Assembly (NCBI GenBank): GCA_900770725.1
Contig: CAAGLL010000093.1
Location: forward strand, 1-13,314
DNA from: an uncultured Succinivibrio sp.
GTDB taxonomy: Bacteria; Pseudomonadota; Gammaproteobacteria; Enterobacterales; Succinivibrionaceae
Length of the DNA stretch: 13,314 nucleotides
Direction: 5' to 3'
Part shown: positions 1-9,006 of the stretch, one piece after another
Layout: every line of letters begins with the position of its first letter
Numbering within the stretch: the first letter of the stretch is position 1
Notes under the pieces: generated by a model
What the model saw: the letters and a program-made list of their open reading frames with translations, nothing else
Databases searched by the model: none
Told to the model about the DNA's origin: nothing
Translations under genes and position numbers: made by a program

Positions 1-152
1 AAATCCAGCGTTTAAAAATGGCGGGGGAGGGGGGGGGTTGGGCCTCCTGCGCCCGTTTTGCTCGTTTGTATTCATTGTTGTAAAAGAGAAAAAAAAAGCG
101 GGGGGGGCCAGCGGCACCCCCCCCCCCCCCGCCATTTTTAAACGCTGGATTT
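1..152. repeat. Long imperfect inverted repeat at the left edge
   Basis: Positions 1-36 are the reverse complement of 117-152 with one mismatch (A28 interrupts the G run). Each arm is a 22-base unique part (starting AAATCCAGCG) followed by a G/C homopolymer. The 80-base spacer contains the terminator of bipA. Position 1 is already paired, so the left arm may continue outside the window. It could be two copies of a small repeat at convergent gene ends, or an artefact of a contig edge. No gene is visible in 1-156. Confidence 0.85.
89..132 (-). terminator. Intrinsic terminator of bipA
   Basis: Read on the minus strand just after the bipA stop, the sequence gives GCGGGGGGGG, a 15-base loop and CCCCCCCCGC, followed directly by nine T. 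The stem is 123-132 paired with 98-107, and the T tract is the complement of 89-97. The ascending G run is 14 long (117-130), so the pairing register can slide. It lies 25 bases downstream of the stop codon, as expected for a Rho-independent terminator. Confidence 0.85.
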
Positions 153-156
153 TGGC

Positions 157-1995
<1,839 letters not shown>

Positions 1996-2024
1996 TTGTG
2001 TGTATCCTGTGGTTAGGTCTGATG

Positions 2025-2081
2025 CCCCCGCGGCGCGCGCGGGGGATTATGGGTTGTTCATGCTCCGGAATGGGCCGGAGC
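2025..2081 (-). promoter_or_regulatory. Structured bipA 5' leader (two hairpins)
   Basis: Upstream of bipA are two perfect stems: 2025-2032 with 2038-2045 (8 bp, all G/C, 5-base loop) and 2062-2068 with 2075-2081 (7 bp, 6-base loop). The nearer hairpin ends 29 bases before the ATG, leaving the ribosome site open. There is no following T run on the minus strand, so they are not terminators. They may be leader structure or act on mRNA stability; the role is inferred only. Confidence 0.45.
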
Positions 2082-2120
2082 CCGGGCTTTGCCTGTCCCC
2101 TTTTCAAGGCGGGACGATGC

Positions 2121-2160
2121 TTCTGACAAAATCGTAATATTTTAACGTAATTTTTGACGC
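2121..2160. promoter_or_regulatory. AT-rich divergent promoter block, bipA/yihY
   Basis: A block clearly richer in A/T than its surroundings lies between the divergent genes. On the plus strand, CTGACA (2123-2128) sits 17 bases before CGTAAT (2146-2151), a weak sigma-70-like pair. On the minus strand, TAAAAT lies within the same block and could serve bipA, but no convincing -35 box goes with it. A heptamer TGACGCA is repeated in tandem at 2155-2168. The exact promoter positions cannot be fixed by eye. Confidence 0.35.
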
Positions 2161-2229
2161 ATGACGCATTCTTGCGCCTTCCGCCGTGGCAAAGCGGGCA
2201 TCCGCCGCGGGGCGGGCGCGGGGCTGATT

Positions 2230-2238
2230 TGCTAGAAT
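2230..2238 (+). promoter_or_regulatory. Extended -10 promoter of yihY
   Basis: TGCTAGAAT is an extended -10 element (TGn followed by TAGAAT, 5 of 6 to TATAAT). No good -35 is seen upstream, which an extended -10 does not need. It would start a transcript near 2245, about 30 bases before the GTG start at 2274. This supports that start over the TTG at 2154. Confidence 0.5.
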
Positions 2239-2262
2239 ATAAGGCGCTTCATTCAAAAAGGC

Positions 2263-2268
2263 GGAGGG
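2263..2268 (+). promoter_or_regulatory. Ribosome binding site deciding the yihY start
   Basis: GGAGGG lies 5-6 bases before GTG 2274. It is a near-ideal Shine-Dalgarno sequence, and it rejects the longer reading from TTG 2154, whose extra 40 residues look like translated non-coding DNA. Confidence 0.75.
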
Positions 2269-2273
2269 CGCAA

Positions 2274-3203
2274 GTGAGGGAACTTTTCAGATATTTCGTG
2301 AGCCGGGTGCGGCGCGACAGCATCGGCCTTGAGGCCTCCTCGCTCGCCTTCACCTCGATCCTCGCCCTCATCCCCGCGCTGACCGTGGTCCTGGCCATGT
2401 TCGCCATGGTCCCGTCCTTCCGCGGCGTGCGCGACGCCTTAAAGAAGTTCGCCTCCCAGAACCTGATGCCGGTGTTCTCCGAGACCGTCAACAACTACGT
2501 GGGGGCGCTGGTCGCGCACGCCGGCAAGCTCACGCTCACCAGCACGATCGCCTTCTTCATCATCTCGCTGCTGCTGGTGCGCTCGGTGGACTTCTCGCTA
2601 AACCGCATCTGGCGCGGCGGGAGGCGCAAGTTCGGCCAGACCGTGGCCATCTACTGGACGCTGCTCACCTTAGGCCCCCTGGCGGTCGGGCTCATCATCT
2701 GGCTCACCTCGAGGGTCATCGCCTATGCCGCGCACTCAGGCGGCGTGGTGGGGATCCCGCTTCTGGTCGCCTACTTCGTCTTCCCGGTCATCATCGAGAT
2801 CATCGTGATAGCCGCGCTCTACATCGTCGTGCCGGCGGTGCAGGTGCGCTTCCAGGACGCGCTCCTGGGCGCGGTCTTCGTCACGGTGCTCCTTGAGATC
2901 TCAAAGAAGATCTTCAGCGTCTTCGTGCTGAACTTCGCCAACTACAAGATGGTCTACGGGGCGTTCGCGGCGCTGCCGGTCATGATGATCTGGATCTATA
3001 TCAACTGGTGGATAGTGCTCCTGGGCGCGGAGTTCACCGCGACGCTGGGCACCGTGCGCTCGGGGATGGGCGAGGACGTGCCGGGCTTCATGGTCTACCT
3101 GGCCAACATGACGGGATCGACGCTGGGCTCCGACAACGCCGTGAGGGTGAGGCGCAAGGCCTCAATCAACATCAAGGTCTCAAGGCGGCAGCGGCCGTCC
3201 TAG
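2274..3203 (+). CDS. yihY: YihY family inner-membrane protein
   Basis: From the GTG start this is 309 residues; E. coli YihY has 290. The family (YihY/virulence factor BrkB, formerly mis-assigned as RNase BN) is a set of polytopic inner-membrane proteins whose biochemical role is unsettled. Six membrane segments can be read at about 22-46, 86-106, 124-151, 165-188, 196-218 and 227-253. Conserved family stretches are the SLNRIWR motif (108-113), YWTLLTLGPL (127-136), ISKKIF (209-214) and WWIVLLGAEFTATLG (245-259). The N-terminus and the C-terminal tail (after about 260) are positively charged or polar. The start is chosen from the GGAGGG site and the extended -10 element upstream. It is a single-gene unit, divergent from bipA and convergent with the AsmA-like gene. 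Identity is firm; the function is unknown. Confidence 0.93.
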   Translation: MRELFRYFVSRVRRDSIGLEASSLAFTSILALIPALTVVLAMFAMVPSFRGVRDALKKFASQNLMPVFSETVNNYVGALVAHAGKLTLTSTIAFFIISLLLVRSVDFSLNRIWRGGRRKFGQTVAIYWTLLTLGPLAVGLIIWLTSRVIAYAAHSGGVVGIPLLVAYFVFPVIIEIIVIAALYIVVPAVQVRFQDALLGAVFVTVLLEISKKIFSVFVLNFANYKMVYGAFAALPVMMIWIYINWWIVLLGAEFTATLGTVRSGMGEDVPGFMVYLANMTGSTLGSDNAVRVRRKASINIKVSRRQRPS

Positions 3204-3223
3204 CAAAAGACTTCGGCCCTTTA

Positions 3224-3246
3224 GCGGATCCCGCACTGGGATCCGC
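3224..3246. terminator. Palindromic hairpin between convergent genes
   Basis: GCGGATCCC (3224-3232) pairs perfectly with GGGATCCGC (3238-3246) around a 5-base loop, midway between the yihY stop (3203) and the AsmA-like stop (3262). Its place suggests a transcription end for both genes. There is no proper T tract on either side (minus strand has only a short TCTTTT further on), so it may work with Rho or as a 3'-end stabiliser. Confidence 0.5.
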
Positions 3247-3261
3247 CCAGGCAAGCAAGGG

Positions 3262-5493
3262 TTACTCTTCTTCCTCCCCGGCCTTCGCTGACCCTTCATC
3301 CGCTTCGGCCTTCTCCCCGTCATTCTGGCCGTTTCCATCAGCCTCAGCCTCCGACTCGTCCTGGGCTTGCAGCGCCGCTATCTCGTCCTTGAGCGCCTTC
3401 AGCGCGTCGTTGAGCTTCTGCTCGTTTTGGCGCTGCTCCTCGGCCTGCCTTTGCAGATCCTCCTCGCGCTGCCTGCGCTCGTCCTCGGTAAGCTGCTTTA
3501 CGAAGAGCCCCGGGCGGAGCACCGGCCCGCGGTCGATGGCGTCGATCTCAAAGTCCGGGGCGGGCAGATTCCCGCCCAGGTGCACCGTGGTCAGGCTGTC
3601 GCGCGGGTAGCTGGCAAAGAAGGCCTCGCCCGAAACCGCGCCGTCTGCAAGGCCGGCCTCGGCGTGCATGCTCATGCGCGAGGCCGGGAGCGAGGCGCTG
3701 GCGTTGAGCACGCCCCTGCCGCCTGAGAACTCAAGCTGCAAGAGCAGATCGTGGAAGCCGCAGTCGCTGTCTGAGAGCGCGGCCTCAAGCTTGTCCCAGG
3801 GCAGCGAGTAGATCCCCTTCTTGCCGCCGTTTATGAGGTCGAGCCCGAAGTCTGAGACCAGGAGCGAGTCGCTCCTTATGGTCACGTGGCCCTGGAGGTT
3901 TTTCAGGAAGTCAGAGGGCGGCCCCTGGGTGCGCAGCTGCGCGTCCAGATCGATGGTCCCGCCAAGCGTGCGCGGCAGCAGGTCGGAGTTCAAGGCCGAG
4001 GCGTCGAACCCGTGCGCCTGGGCGATGGCAAAGCCCTTCCCGTCGTCAAGCGGCAGCGACATCGCGAAGGTCGCCTGCGACTTGCCGAACACGGCCTTGG
4101 GCACCGAGAGCGTGATCCCCTGGGAGCTGAAGTTCGAGATGAGCGAGAGCTCGGTGCACCTCAGGTCGTGGTAGAGCACGTCGTTGGCCGAAATGCTCGC
4201 GGCCCCCGCGGGGGCCGGGGCGAAGCCGTCCTCCCCCGACCAGGAGAAGCCCGAGACGGTGCCGCTTATGGAGCGCGCCGAGAGGCGCAGCGTGTCGAGG
4301 TGGGAGAGGAAGGACATCCCGCTTAGCGTCAGCGTGCCCACGGTGACCGGGCCGTTTAAGCGCTTTGCCAGTCCGTCGCGCAGATCGGGGGTGAGCTCGA
4401 GCTTGCCGCCGCCTAATGAGAGCGAGCGCACGCTCAGCCCCCCGCCTGAGCCTGCGAAGGCGTCGAGGCTGAAGCTGCCGCCGAACACGCGGCCGCCCAG
4501 CTTGATGTCGGCCCCGCCGTCGGCGGCGCTGATCTCGGCGCGGGCGTCCTCGGCGGTGAGCTGCATGTCAGGCAGCGAGACCTCGCCGATGCGGCCTGAG
4601 TAGATGAACGAGGCCTTGCCGCCTGAGAGCGAGAGGTCGAGGAACCTGCCGTCCATGCCCGAGAGCGCGATGCCGCGTGAGGGCAGCAGCACGACCATCG
4701 AGGATGCGGAGGCCTCGGAGGCGGTGATCCTGAGGGATGGCGGGATGCGCGAGGCGTCCTTGAGCACCACGCGGTCCAGATTGAGCTCCGAGAACTCGAG
4801 CGTGTGCGGATCGGGCATGGCGAGGCTGCCTGAGATGGTTCCGCCCAGGGCCTCGAGCGTGAGCGAGGAGATCTCGGCCGTGCCCTGGCGCAGCTCGAAC
4901 TTGCCTGACAGCGACTTGAAGGGCAGCGAGCTGAAGGAGCCCTGGGCAAGCTCGCCTGAGCCTGAGCCGGCCTCGGCGCGCCCGCCCTTGCCCAAGAGCA
5001 GCGACGAGACCTCGAAGGAGCCCGAGGAGGCCTTGAGCTCGGAGGCGTCGACCGGCACGTTGACAGCGTGCAGCGCGTCTATCTGCACGCTGTCAAAGCC
5101 GAATTTCCCCTCGGCCATCCTCTCGACGTCGCCTGGGGCGGCCTTGACGTCCTTGACGTAGAGGTCGTGGATCACCAGGCGCTTGCGGTCCAGGAGCGAG
5201 CGCAGATCGTACTCGGCGTAGAGCTCGCCTATGGTGCTATTGCCAAAGCCCACGTCGTGGAGCTTCAGCGTGTCGGGGTATAGCGGCGAGAACTCGACCT
5301 TGCCCACGGTGAAGGGCATGCCCGAGCGCTCGGTGAGGAGCTTTAGCAGGGGATCCTTCACGTGCTGGCCGTTGAACCAGAAGATGAAGGCCCCTGCCGC
5401 GAGCGCGGCGATGAGCACCAGCAGGAGCGCGCCCTTGATGATGCGGGACGCCGCGCTCTGGCGGCGGTGCGAGATGTTGCGGCGAAGCGCCAT
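3262..5493 (-). CDS. AsmA-like membrane-anchored periplasmic protein
   Basis: This 743-residue protein has a basic N-terminus, one membrane segment (about 19-40, GALLLVLIAALAAGAFIFWF) and a long periplasmic part. The region just after the anchor (44-120: LLTERSGMPFTVGKVEFSPL, then repeated short beta-rich stretches ending in LVIHDLYVKDV) is typical of AsmA-family N-termini. The middle is rich in Ser, Gly, Leu and alternating hydrophobic residues, as in the repeating beta-groove fold of this family. AsmA/TamB/YhdP-type proteins are linked to phospholipid transport and outer-membrane integrity in Gram-negative bacteria. The C-terminus is unusual: about 668-710 is a charged Glu/Gln/Arg helix likely to form a coiled coil, and 711-743 is an acidic tail ending in four Glu. 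It begins 3 bases after the recG stop, with a GGGGAGGG site inside the recG end. It is not clearly the orthologue of any named E. coli AsmA-family gene, so no symbol is given. Confidence 0.75.
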   Translation of the reverse strand: MALRRNISHRRQSAASRIIKGALLLVLIAALAAGAFIFWFNGQHVKDPLLKLLTERSGMPFTVGKVEFSPLYPDTLKLHDVGFGNSTIGELYAEYDLRSLLDRKRLVIHDLYVKDVKAAPGDVERMAEGKFGFDSVQIDALHAVNVPVDASELKASSGSFEVSSLLLGKGGRAEAGSGSGELAQGSFSSLPFKSLSGKFELRQGTAEISSLTLEALGGTISGSLAMPDPHTLEFSELNLDRVVLKDASRIPPSLRITASEASASSMVVLLPSRGIALSGMDGRFLDLSLSGGKASFIYSGRIGEVSLPDMQLTAEDARAEISAADGGADIKLGGRVFGGSFSLDAFAGSGGGLSVRSLSLGGGKLELTPDLRDGLAKRLNGPVTVGTLTLSGMSFLSHLDTLRLSARSISGTVSGFSWSGEDGFAPAPAGAASISANDVLYHDLRCTELSLISNFSSQGITLSVPKAVFGKSQATFAMSLPLDDGKGFAIAQAHGFDASALNSDLLPRTLGGTIDLDAQLRTQGPPSDFLKNLQGHVTIRSDSLLVSDFGLDLINGGKKGIYSLPWDKLEAALSDSDCGFHDLLLQLEFSGGRGVLNASASLPASRMSMHAEAGLADGAVSGEAFFASYPRDSLTTVHLGGNLPAPDFEIDAIDRGPVLRPGLFVKQLTEDERRQREEDLQRQAEEQRQNEQKLNDALKALKDEIAALQAQDESEAEADGNGQNDGEKAEADEGSAKAGEEEE

Positions 5494-5496
5494 GCG

Positions 5497-7617
5497 CTAG
5501 CCCTCCCCTGCGGCCGCGGCGAAGGACGGGAACCAGCGCTTGACGAGCGCCCGGGCCTTCCCTGGGTCGGCCTTGATGATTTCCTCGGCGGCCTTGCGCG
5601 CCCCCGGCGCCAGATCGGCGTCGCGCGAGGCGTCCGCCACCTTGAACACGTTGAACCCGGTCTGCTCGGAGCCTGTGATGTCGCCAGGGCCCCTGAGCTT
5701 GAGATCCTCCTCGGCGATCTCAAAGCCATCGGAGGTCTGGCGCATGATCTTCAGGCGCTCCATCGCGATCTCCGCGCCCTTGGGATCGTCCTCCGGGCCC
5801 GGGGCCTTGTAGAGCAGCAGGCAGTAGGACTGCCCGCTGCCGCGGCCGACGCGGCCGCGCAACTGGTGGAGCTGGGCAAGCCCGAAGGCCTCGGCGCTGT
5901 CGATGACCATGATGGTCGCCGACGGCACGTCGACGCCGACCTCGATGATGGTGGTGGCCACGAGCACGCGGAAGGCGCCTTCGGCAAAGCGCCTCATCGC
6001 CTCGTTCTTCTCGGCCTCGCCCATGCGCCCGTGGAGCAGCCCGACCTTGTCGCCCAGGACATGCCTGAGCTCCTCGTAGGCGTCAAGCGCCGCGGCGGCG
6101 CCGTGGATGTCCTCGGGATCGGGGTCGATCCTGGGGCACACCCAGTAGGCCTGCACGCCGTTCTGGCAGGCGCGGGAGAGGCGGGAGACCACCTCGGCGC
6201 GCCTGGACATCTCGCACAGCGTTGTGATTATGGGCTTGCGCCCGCGCGGCGGCTCCTTGAGCACCGAGACGTCCAGCCCCGCGTAGAGCGCCAGCTGCGA
6301 GGTCCTCGGGATCGGGGTCGCGGTCATGACGAGCTGGTGCACGGCCTGCCCCGGCGGGGCCTTGTGCAGCAGCGCCAGGCGCTGCTCGGTGCCGAAGCGG
6401 TGCTGCTCGTCGATGACGGCCAGCGCCAGGCTCTTGTAGCTGACGTCGGCTTGGAAGAGGCTGTGGGTGCCGACGGCTACCATGCACTGCCCGGAGGCGA
6501 GATCGGACAGCGCCTTGGCGCGCTCGCGCCCCTTGACCTCGGAGGTGAGCAGCGCGCAGCTGATCCCAACGGACGAGAGCACCTTGCTGAACTTGCGGTA
6601 GTGCTGCTGCGCCAGGAGCTCGGTCGGCGCGAGCACGGCGCTCTGGGCCCCGGAGGCGGCGGCCTGGGCGCAGGCCATCAGCGCCACCGCGGTCTTGCCC
6701 GATCCCACGTCGCCGTGCAGCAGGCGGAGCATCGGCGAGCCGCGGGCGAGATCCCCCATGATCTCCTCGAAGGCGCGCGCCTGCGAGGGCGTGGGCTCGA
6801 ACCCCAGGGCGGCCACCACGGCGCGCTGGAGCGCTTCATTGGGCGCGATGGCGCGGGCGCGGCGGCGCTCGTTGCGGATCTTGAGGGAGAGCATGATCAC
6901 CTGGTAGGCCGCAAGCTCCTCGAAGCAGACGCGGCGGAACGAGTCCAGCTGCGGCGGGAAGACCATGATCCCGGGGAAGGGCGCGGGCTTGGGGCGGTGG
7001 GCGTCGGCGATGGCCTCGCCGAGCGTCATGCCGAAGGGGTTGCACGAGGCGGGCAGGAGCTCGGGCAGCGGGATCGCCTTGAGGCTGTCGGCGGCGGCCT
7101 TGGCGGCGTTGCGGATGACCTTCTGCGCAAGCCCGGCCGTCGAGTGGTAGACCGGGGTGAGGCGCTCTGACAGGCGCGGCTCCTCGCCGCGGCCCAGGAA
7201 CACGACCTTGGGGTGCTGGAGGCACATGGTGCCGTTCTGGTCGCGCTTGGCAACTCCGAAGGCGAGCACGCGCGCGCCGGGGGTGAAGCGGTTTGAAAAC
7301 GAGGGGTAGGAGTTGAAGAACACCGCGTCCATGGGCCCGCTCTCGTCCTCCATGGCGACCTTGAGGATGCGCACGCGCCCGGGCTGGAAGGAGCGGCTGG
7401 CGCGCGCGGTCAGGCAGTAGAGCGCGGGGATCTTGTTGGCCTTGGCGTCTGCGGCGCGGGTGATCCTGGTCTCGTCGAGGTAGCGGAAGGGGAAGTCCGT
7501 GAGCAGGTCGAAGAGCGTGTCGACTCCCAGGGCGCGGAACCTGGCGGCCAGCGCGCTGCCCACCCCGCGCAGCGAGGTGACGCTGTTCGTCCTGTAGTAC
7601 TCGTCCCCTTCAACCAT
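5497..7617 (-). CDS. recG: ATP-dependent DNA helicase RecG
   Basis: RecG is a superfamily 2 DNA translocase that reverses stalled replication forks and processes branched DNA and R-loops. This protein has 706 residues (E. coli 693). The N-terminal helix-hairpin-like stretch (LRGVGSALAARFRALGV, 16-32) and the wedge/OB domain (about 65-170) come first. The helicase core shows Walker A GDVGSGKT (302-309), PTELLAQQH (331-339), DEQHRFG (403-409, the DEQH box), MTATPIPRT (431-439), VATTIIEVGVDVP (553-565) and QLRGRVGRG (585-593). The RecG-specific TRG region follows (DLKLRGPGDITGSEQTG, 638-654), which couples ATP use to movement. All expected motifs are intact. It starts 7 bases after the pssA stop with only a weak GAG site, which suggests coupling to pssA translation. 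In E. coli recG lies in the spoT operon; here its partners are different. Confidence 0.98.
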   Translation of the reverse strand: MVEGDEYYRTNSVTSLRGVGSALAARFRALGVDTLFDLLTDFPFRYLDETRITRAADAKANKIPALYCLTARASRSFQPGRVRILKVAMEDESGPMDAVFFNSYPSFSNRFTPGARVLAFGVAKRDQNGTMCLQHPKVVFLGRGEEPRLSERLTPVYHSTAGLAQKVIRNAAKAAADSLKAIPLPELLPASCNPFGMTLGEAIADAHRPKPAPFPGIMVFPPQLDSFRRVCFEELAAYQVIMLSLKIRNERRRARAIAPNEALQRAVVAALGFEPTPSQARAFEEIMGDLARGSPMLRLLHGDVGSGKTAVALMACAQAAASGAQSAVLAPTELLAQQHYRKFSKVLSSVGISCALLTSEVKGRERAKALSDLASGQCMVAVGTHSLFQADVSYKSLALAVIDEQHRFGTEQRLALLHKAPPGQAVHQLVMTATPIPRTSQLALYAGLDVSVLKEPPRGRKPIITTLCEMSRRAEVVSRLSRACQNGVQAYWVCPRIDPDPEDIHGAAAALDAYEELRHVLGDKVGLLHGRMGEAEKNEAMRRFAEGAFRVLVATTIIEVGVDVPSATIMVIDSAEAFGLAQLHQLRGRVGRGSGQSYCLLLYKAPGPEDDPKGAEIAMERLKIMRQTSDGFEIAEEDLKLRGPGDITGSEQTGFNVFKVADASRDADLAPGARKAAEEIIKADPGKARALVKRWFPSFAAAAGEG
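5501..5508 (-). promoter_or_regulatory. Ribosome binding site of the AsmA-like gene, inside recG
   Basis: On the minus strand GGGGAGGG lies 7 bases before the ATG at 5493. The same bases encode the last Gly-Glu-Gly residues of RecG, so the two genes are likely translated in a coupled way. Confidence 0.7.
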
Positions 7618-7624
7618 GCCTATC

Positions 7625-8992
7625 TCACAGCAGGTGCCTTATGAAGACCGAGGCCTTGAGGAGCTTCATGCGGTTCATGATCTTCTGGACCTCCTCTGGG
7701 TAGTCCTGGACAGTCTCGATCTCCGAGGCGTCGCCGATGCGCCTGGTGTGCTTGAGCAGGTAGAGCTGCTCGTGCATGAACTTGTCCTGCATGACGTGGT
7801 TGGGGTCTGAGATAACCAGCCCGTTTTCAAGGTCGAGCGCCCAGGCGCGCGGGTTTAAGTTGTTGCCGGTGATGAGCGCGTAGCTGTGGTCGGCGAACAT
7901 CCCCTTGACGTGGAAGGTGTTGTCGCCGTCCTTCCAGAGCATCACATTGAGCGCCCCGGACTTGACGAAACGGTCGTGGCGCAGCACGAACTCGCGCAGG
8001 TTCTGCTCGTAGATGTAGGGCACGACGCCCACGGCCGAGAATTTCTCCCCGGGCTTGATGTAGAAGTCGTTGGCGGTCTTGTCGCCCACGAGCAGCGTGA
8101 CCTTGACCCCGCTGTCGAGGGCCTCGGAGATCTGCGCGAGCACGGGCTTGGGCGGGTTGAAGTAGGGGGTGCAGATGAAGAGCTGCTCCTTGGCCGCCCC
8201 CAGGATCCAGAGCACGGCGCGGTTTAGGAGGTTGTGGCGCTTGCCAAGCCCGGCAAGCGGGGTGATCCCCACCTTGCCGCGGTGGATGTGGGAGTTCTTG
8301 AAGGCGTACTGGACCTGCGTCAGGTGGCGGCGCAGCTGCCTGATGTCGTCGCGGATCTGCTTGGCAGGCTTCACCGGGCCCTGCGAGAAGTCCTGCACCG
8401 CGTAGTTGGGGTGGAAGGCCGAGGTCACGAACGAGCACATCGAGTCGGCAAGCTCGGCCGAGCGGATCTCATGGTAGCGGTCCAGGCGGTAGCGGCCGTG
8501 GAAGTCGAGGTAGACGTCGTTGACCGAGGCGCCCGAGTAGAGCACGGTGTCGTCGAACACGCAGCCCTTCAGGTGCATCACCCCGAAGAGCTCGCGGCGC
8601 TTGACCGGCACGCCGTAGATGGCAGGCGGGTTGTCGCAGCCCTCGGCGGCCTTCATGTAGAGCGCGCTGTTGCCCGCCGAGGGGGCCGCGCCGATGAGGC
8701 CGCGCTGGGCGCGGTGGAAGTCCACGTAGACCCTCACATAGAGGCGGGGGTTGCGGGCCTTGGCGTCGTAGAGGGCCTTTAAGATCTCGCGGCCGCAGTC
8801 GTCGTCCTGCAGGTAGAGCACGGTCATGAGGATGCGGTGCTGGGCGGAGGCGATGAGCTGGAGCATGCGCCTGTGGAAGAGCGAGGGGCTTTCGAGTATG
8901 TCGTAGTCCTCGGGCTTGACGGTGATGCAGGGCAGCTGCTGCAGCCTGGTCTGGCAGTAGATCTGTCCTGCCAGGTTTCTGCGGAAAAACAT
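7625..8992 (-). CDS. pssA: CDP-diacylglycerol--serine O-phosphatidyltransferase (PLD type)
   Basis: PssA joins CDP-diacylglycerol and L-serine to make phosphatidylserine, the precursor of phosphatidylethanolamine. At 455 residues it matches E. coli PssA (451) along its length. It belongs to the phospholipase D superfamily and carries two HxKxxxxD motifs: H140/K142/D147 (HLKGCVFD) and H361/K363/D368 (HVKGMFAD), each followed by family sequence (LYSGASVNDVYL and ITGNNLNPRAWALDLEN). VGDKTANDFYI (302-312) and TPYFNPP (275-281) are also typical. There is no membrane segment; this class is a peripheral enzyme that binds the inner face of the cytoplasmic membrane. An AGGAGG site lies 8 bases before the ATG and overlaps the stop of the preceding aminopeptidase gene. 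This enzyme class is characteristic of Gammaproteobacteria. It sits in an operon with an AsmA-like gene, a possible lipid link. Confidence 0.96.
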   Translation of the reverse strand: MFFRRNLAGQIYCQTRLQQLPCITVKPEDYDILESPSLFHRRMLQLIASAQHRILMTVLYLQDDDCGREILKALYDAKARNPRLYVRVYVDFHRAQRGLIGAAPSAGNSALYMKAAEGCDNPPAIYGVPVKRRELFGVMHLKGCVFDDTVLYSGASVNDVYLDFHGRYRLDRYHEIRSAELADSMCSFVTSAFHPNYAVQDFSQGPVKPAKQIRDDIRQLRRHLTQVQYAFKNSHIHRGKVGITPLAGLGKRHNLLNRAVLWILGAAKEQLFICTPYFNPPKPVLAQISEALDSGVKVTLLVGDKTANDFYIKPGEKFSAVGVVPYIYEQNLREFVLRHDRFVKSGALNVMLWKDGDNTFHVKGMFADHSYALITGNNLNPRAWALDLENGLVISDPNHVMQDKFMHEQLYLLKHTRRIGDASEIETVQDYPEEVQKIMNRMKLLKASVFIRHLL

Positions 8993-9000
8993 GATCCGTC

Positions 9001-9006
9001 CCTCCT
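9001..9006 (-). promoter_or_regulatory. Ribosome binding site of pssA overlapping the upstream stop
   Basis: On the minus strand AGGAGG lies 8 bases before the pssA ATG. Its first two bases are the last two of the TAG stop of the aminopeptidase gene (TAGGAGG), so ribosomes ending there would sit on the pssA start region. Confidence 0.75.

Noticed and set aside
1..152. Insertion sequence or CRISPR-like element
   Set aside because: The spacer holds no transposase frame, there is only one pair of arms, and there are no regular spacers.
2025..2045. Intrinsic terminator upstream of bipA
   Set aside because: The stem is strong but no T tract follows on either strand.
5362..7170. Open frame of 602 codons antisense to recG and the AsmA-like gene
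   Set aside because: Composition is Gly/Ala/Arg/Leu/Asp-rich as expected of an antisense frame in GC-rich coding DNA, and recG motifs on the other strand are intact.
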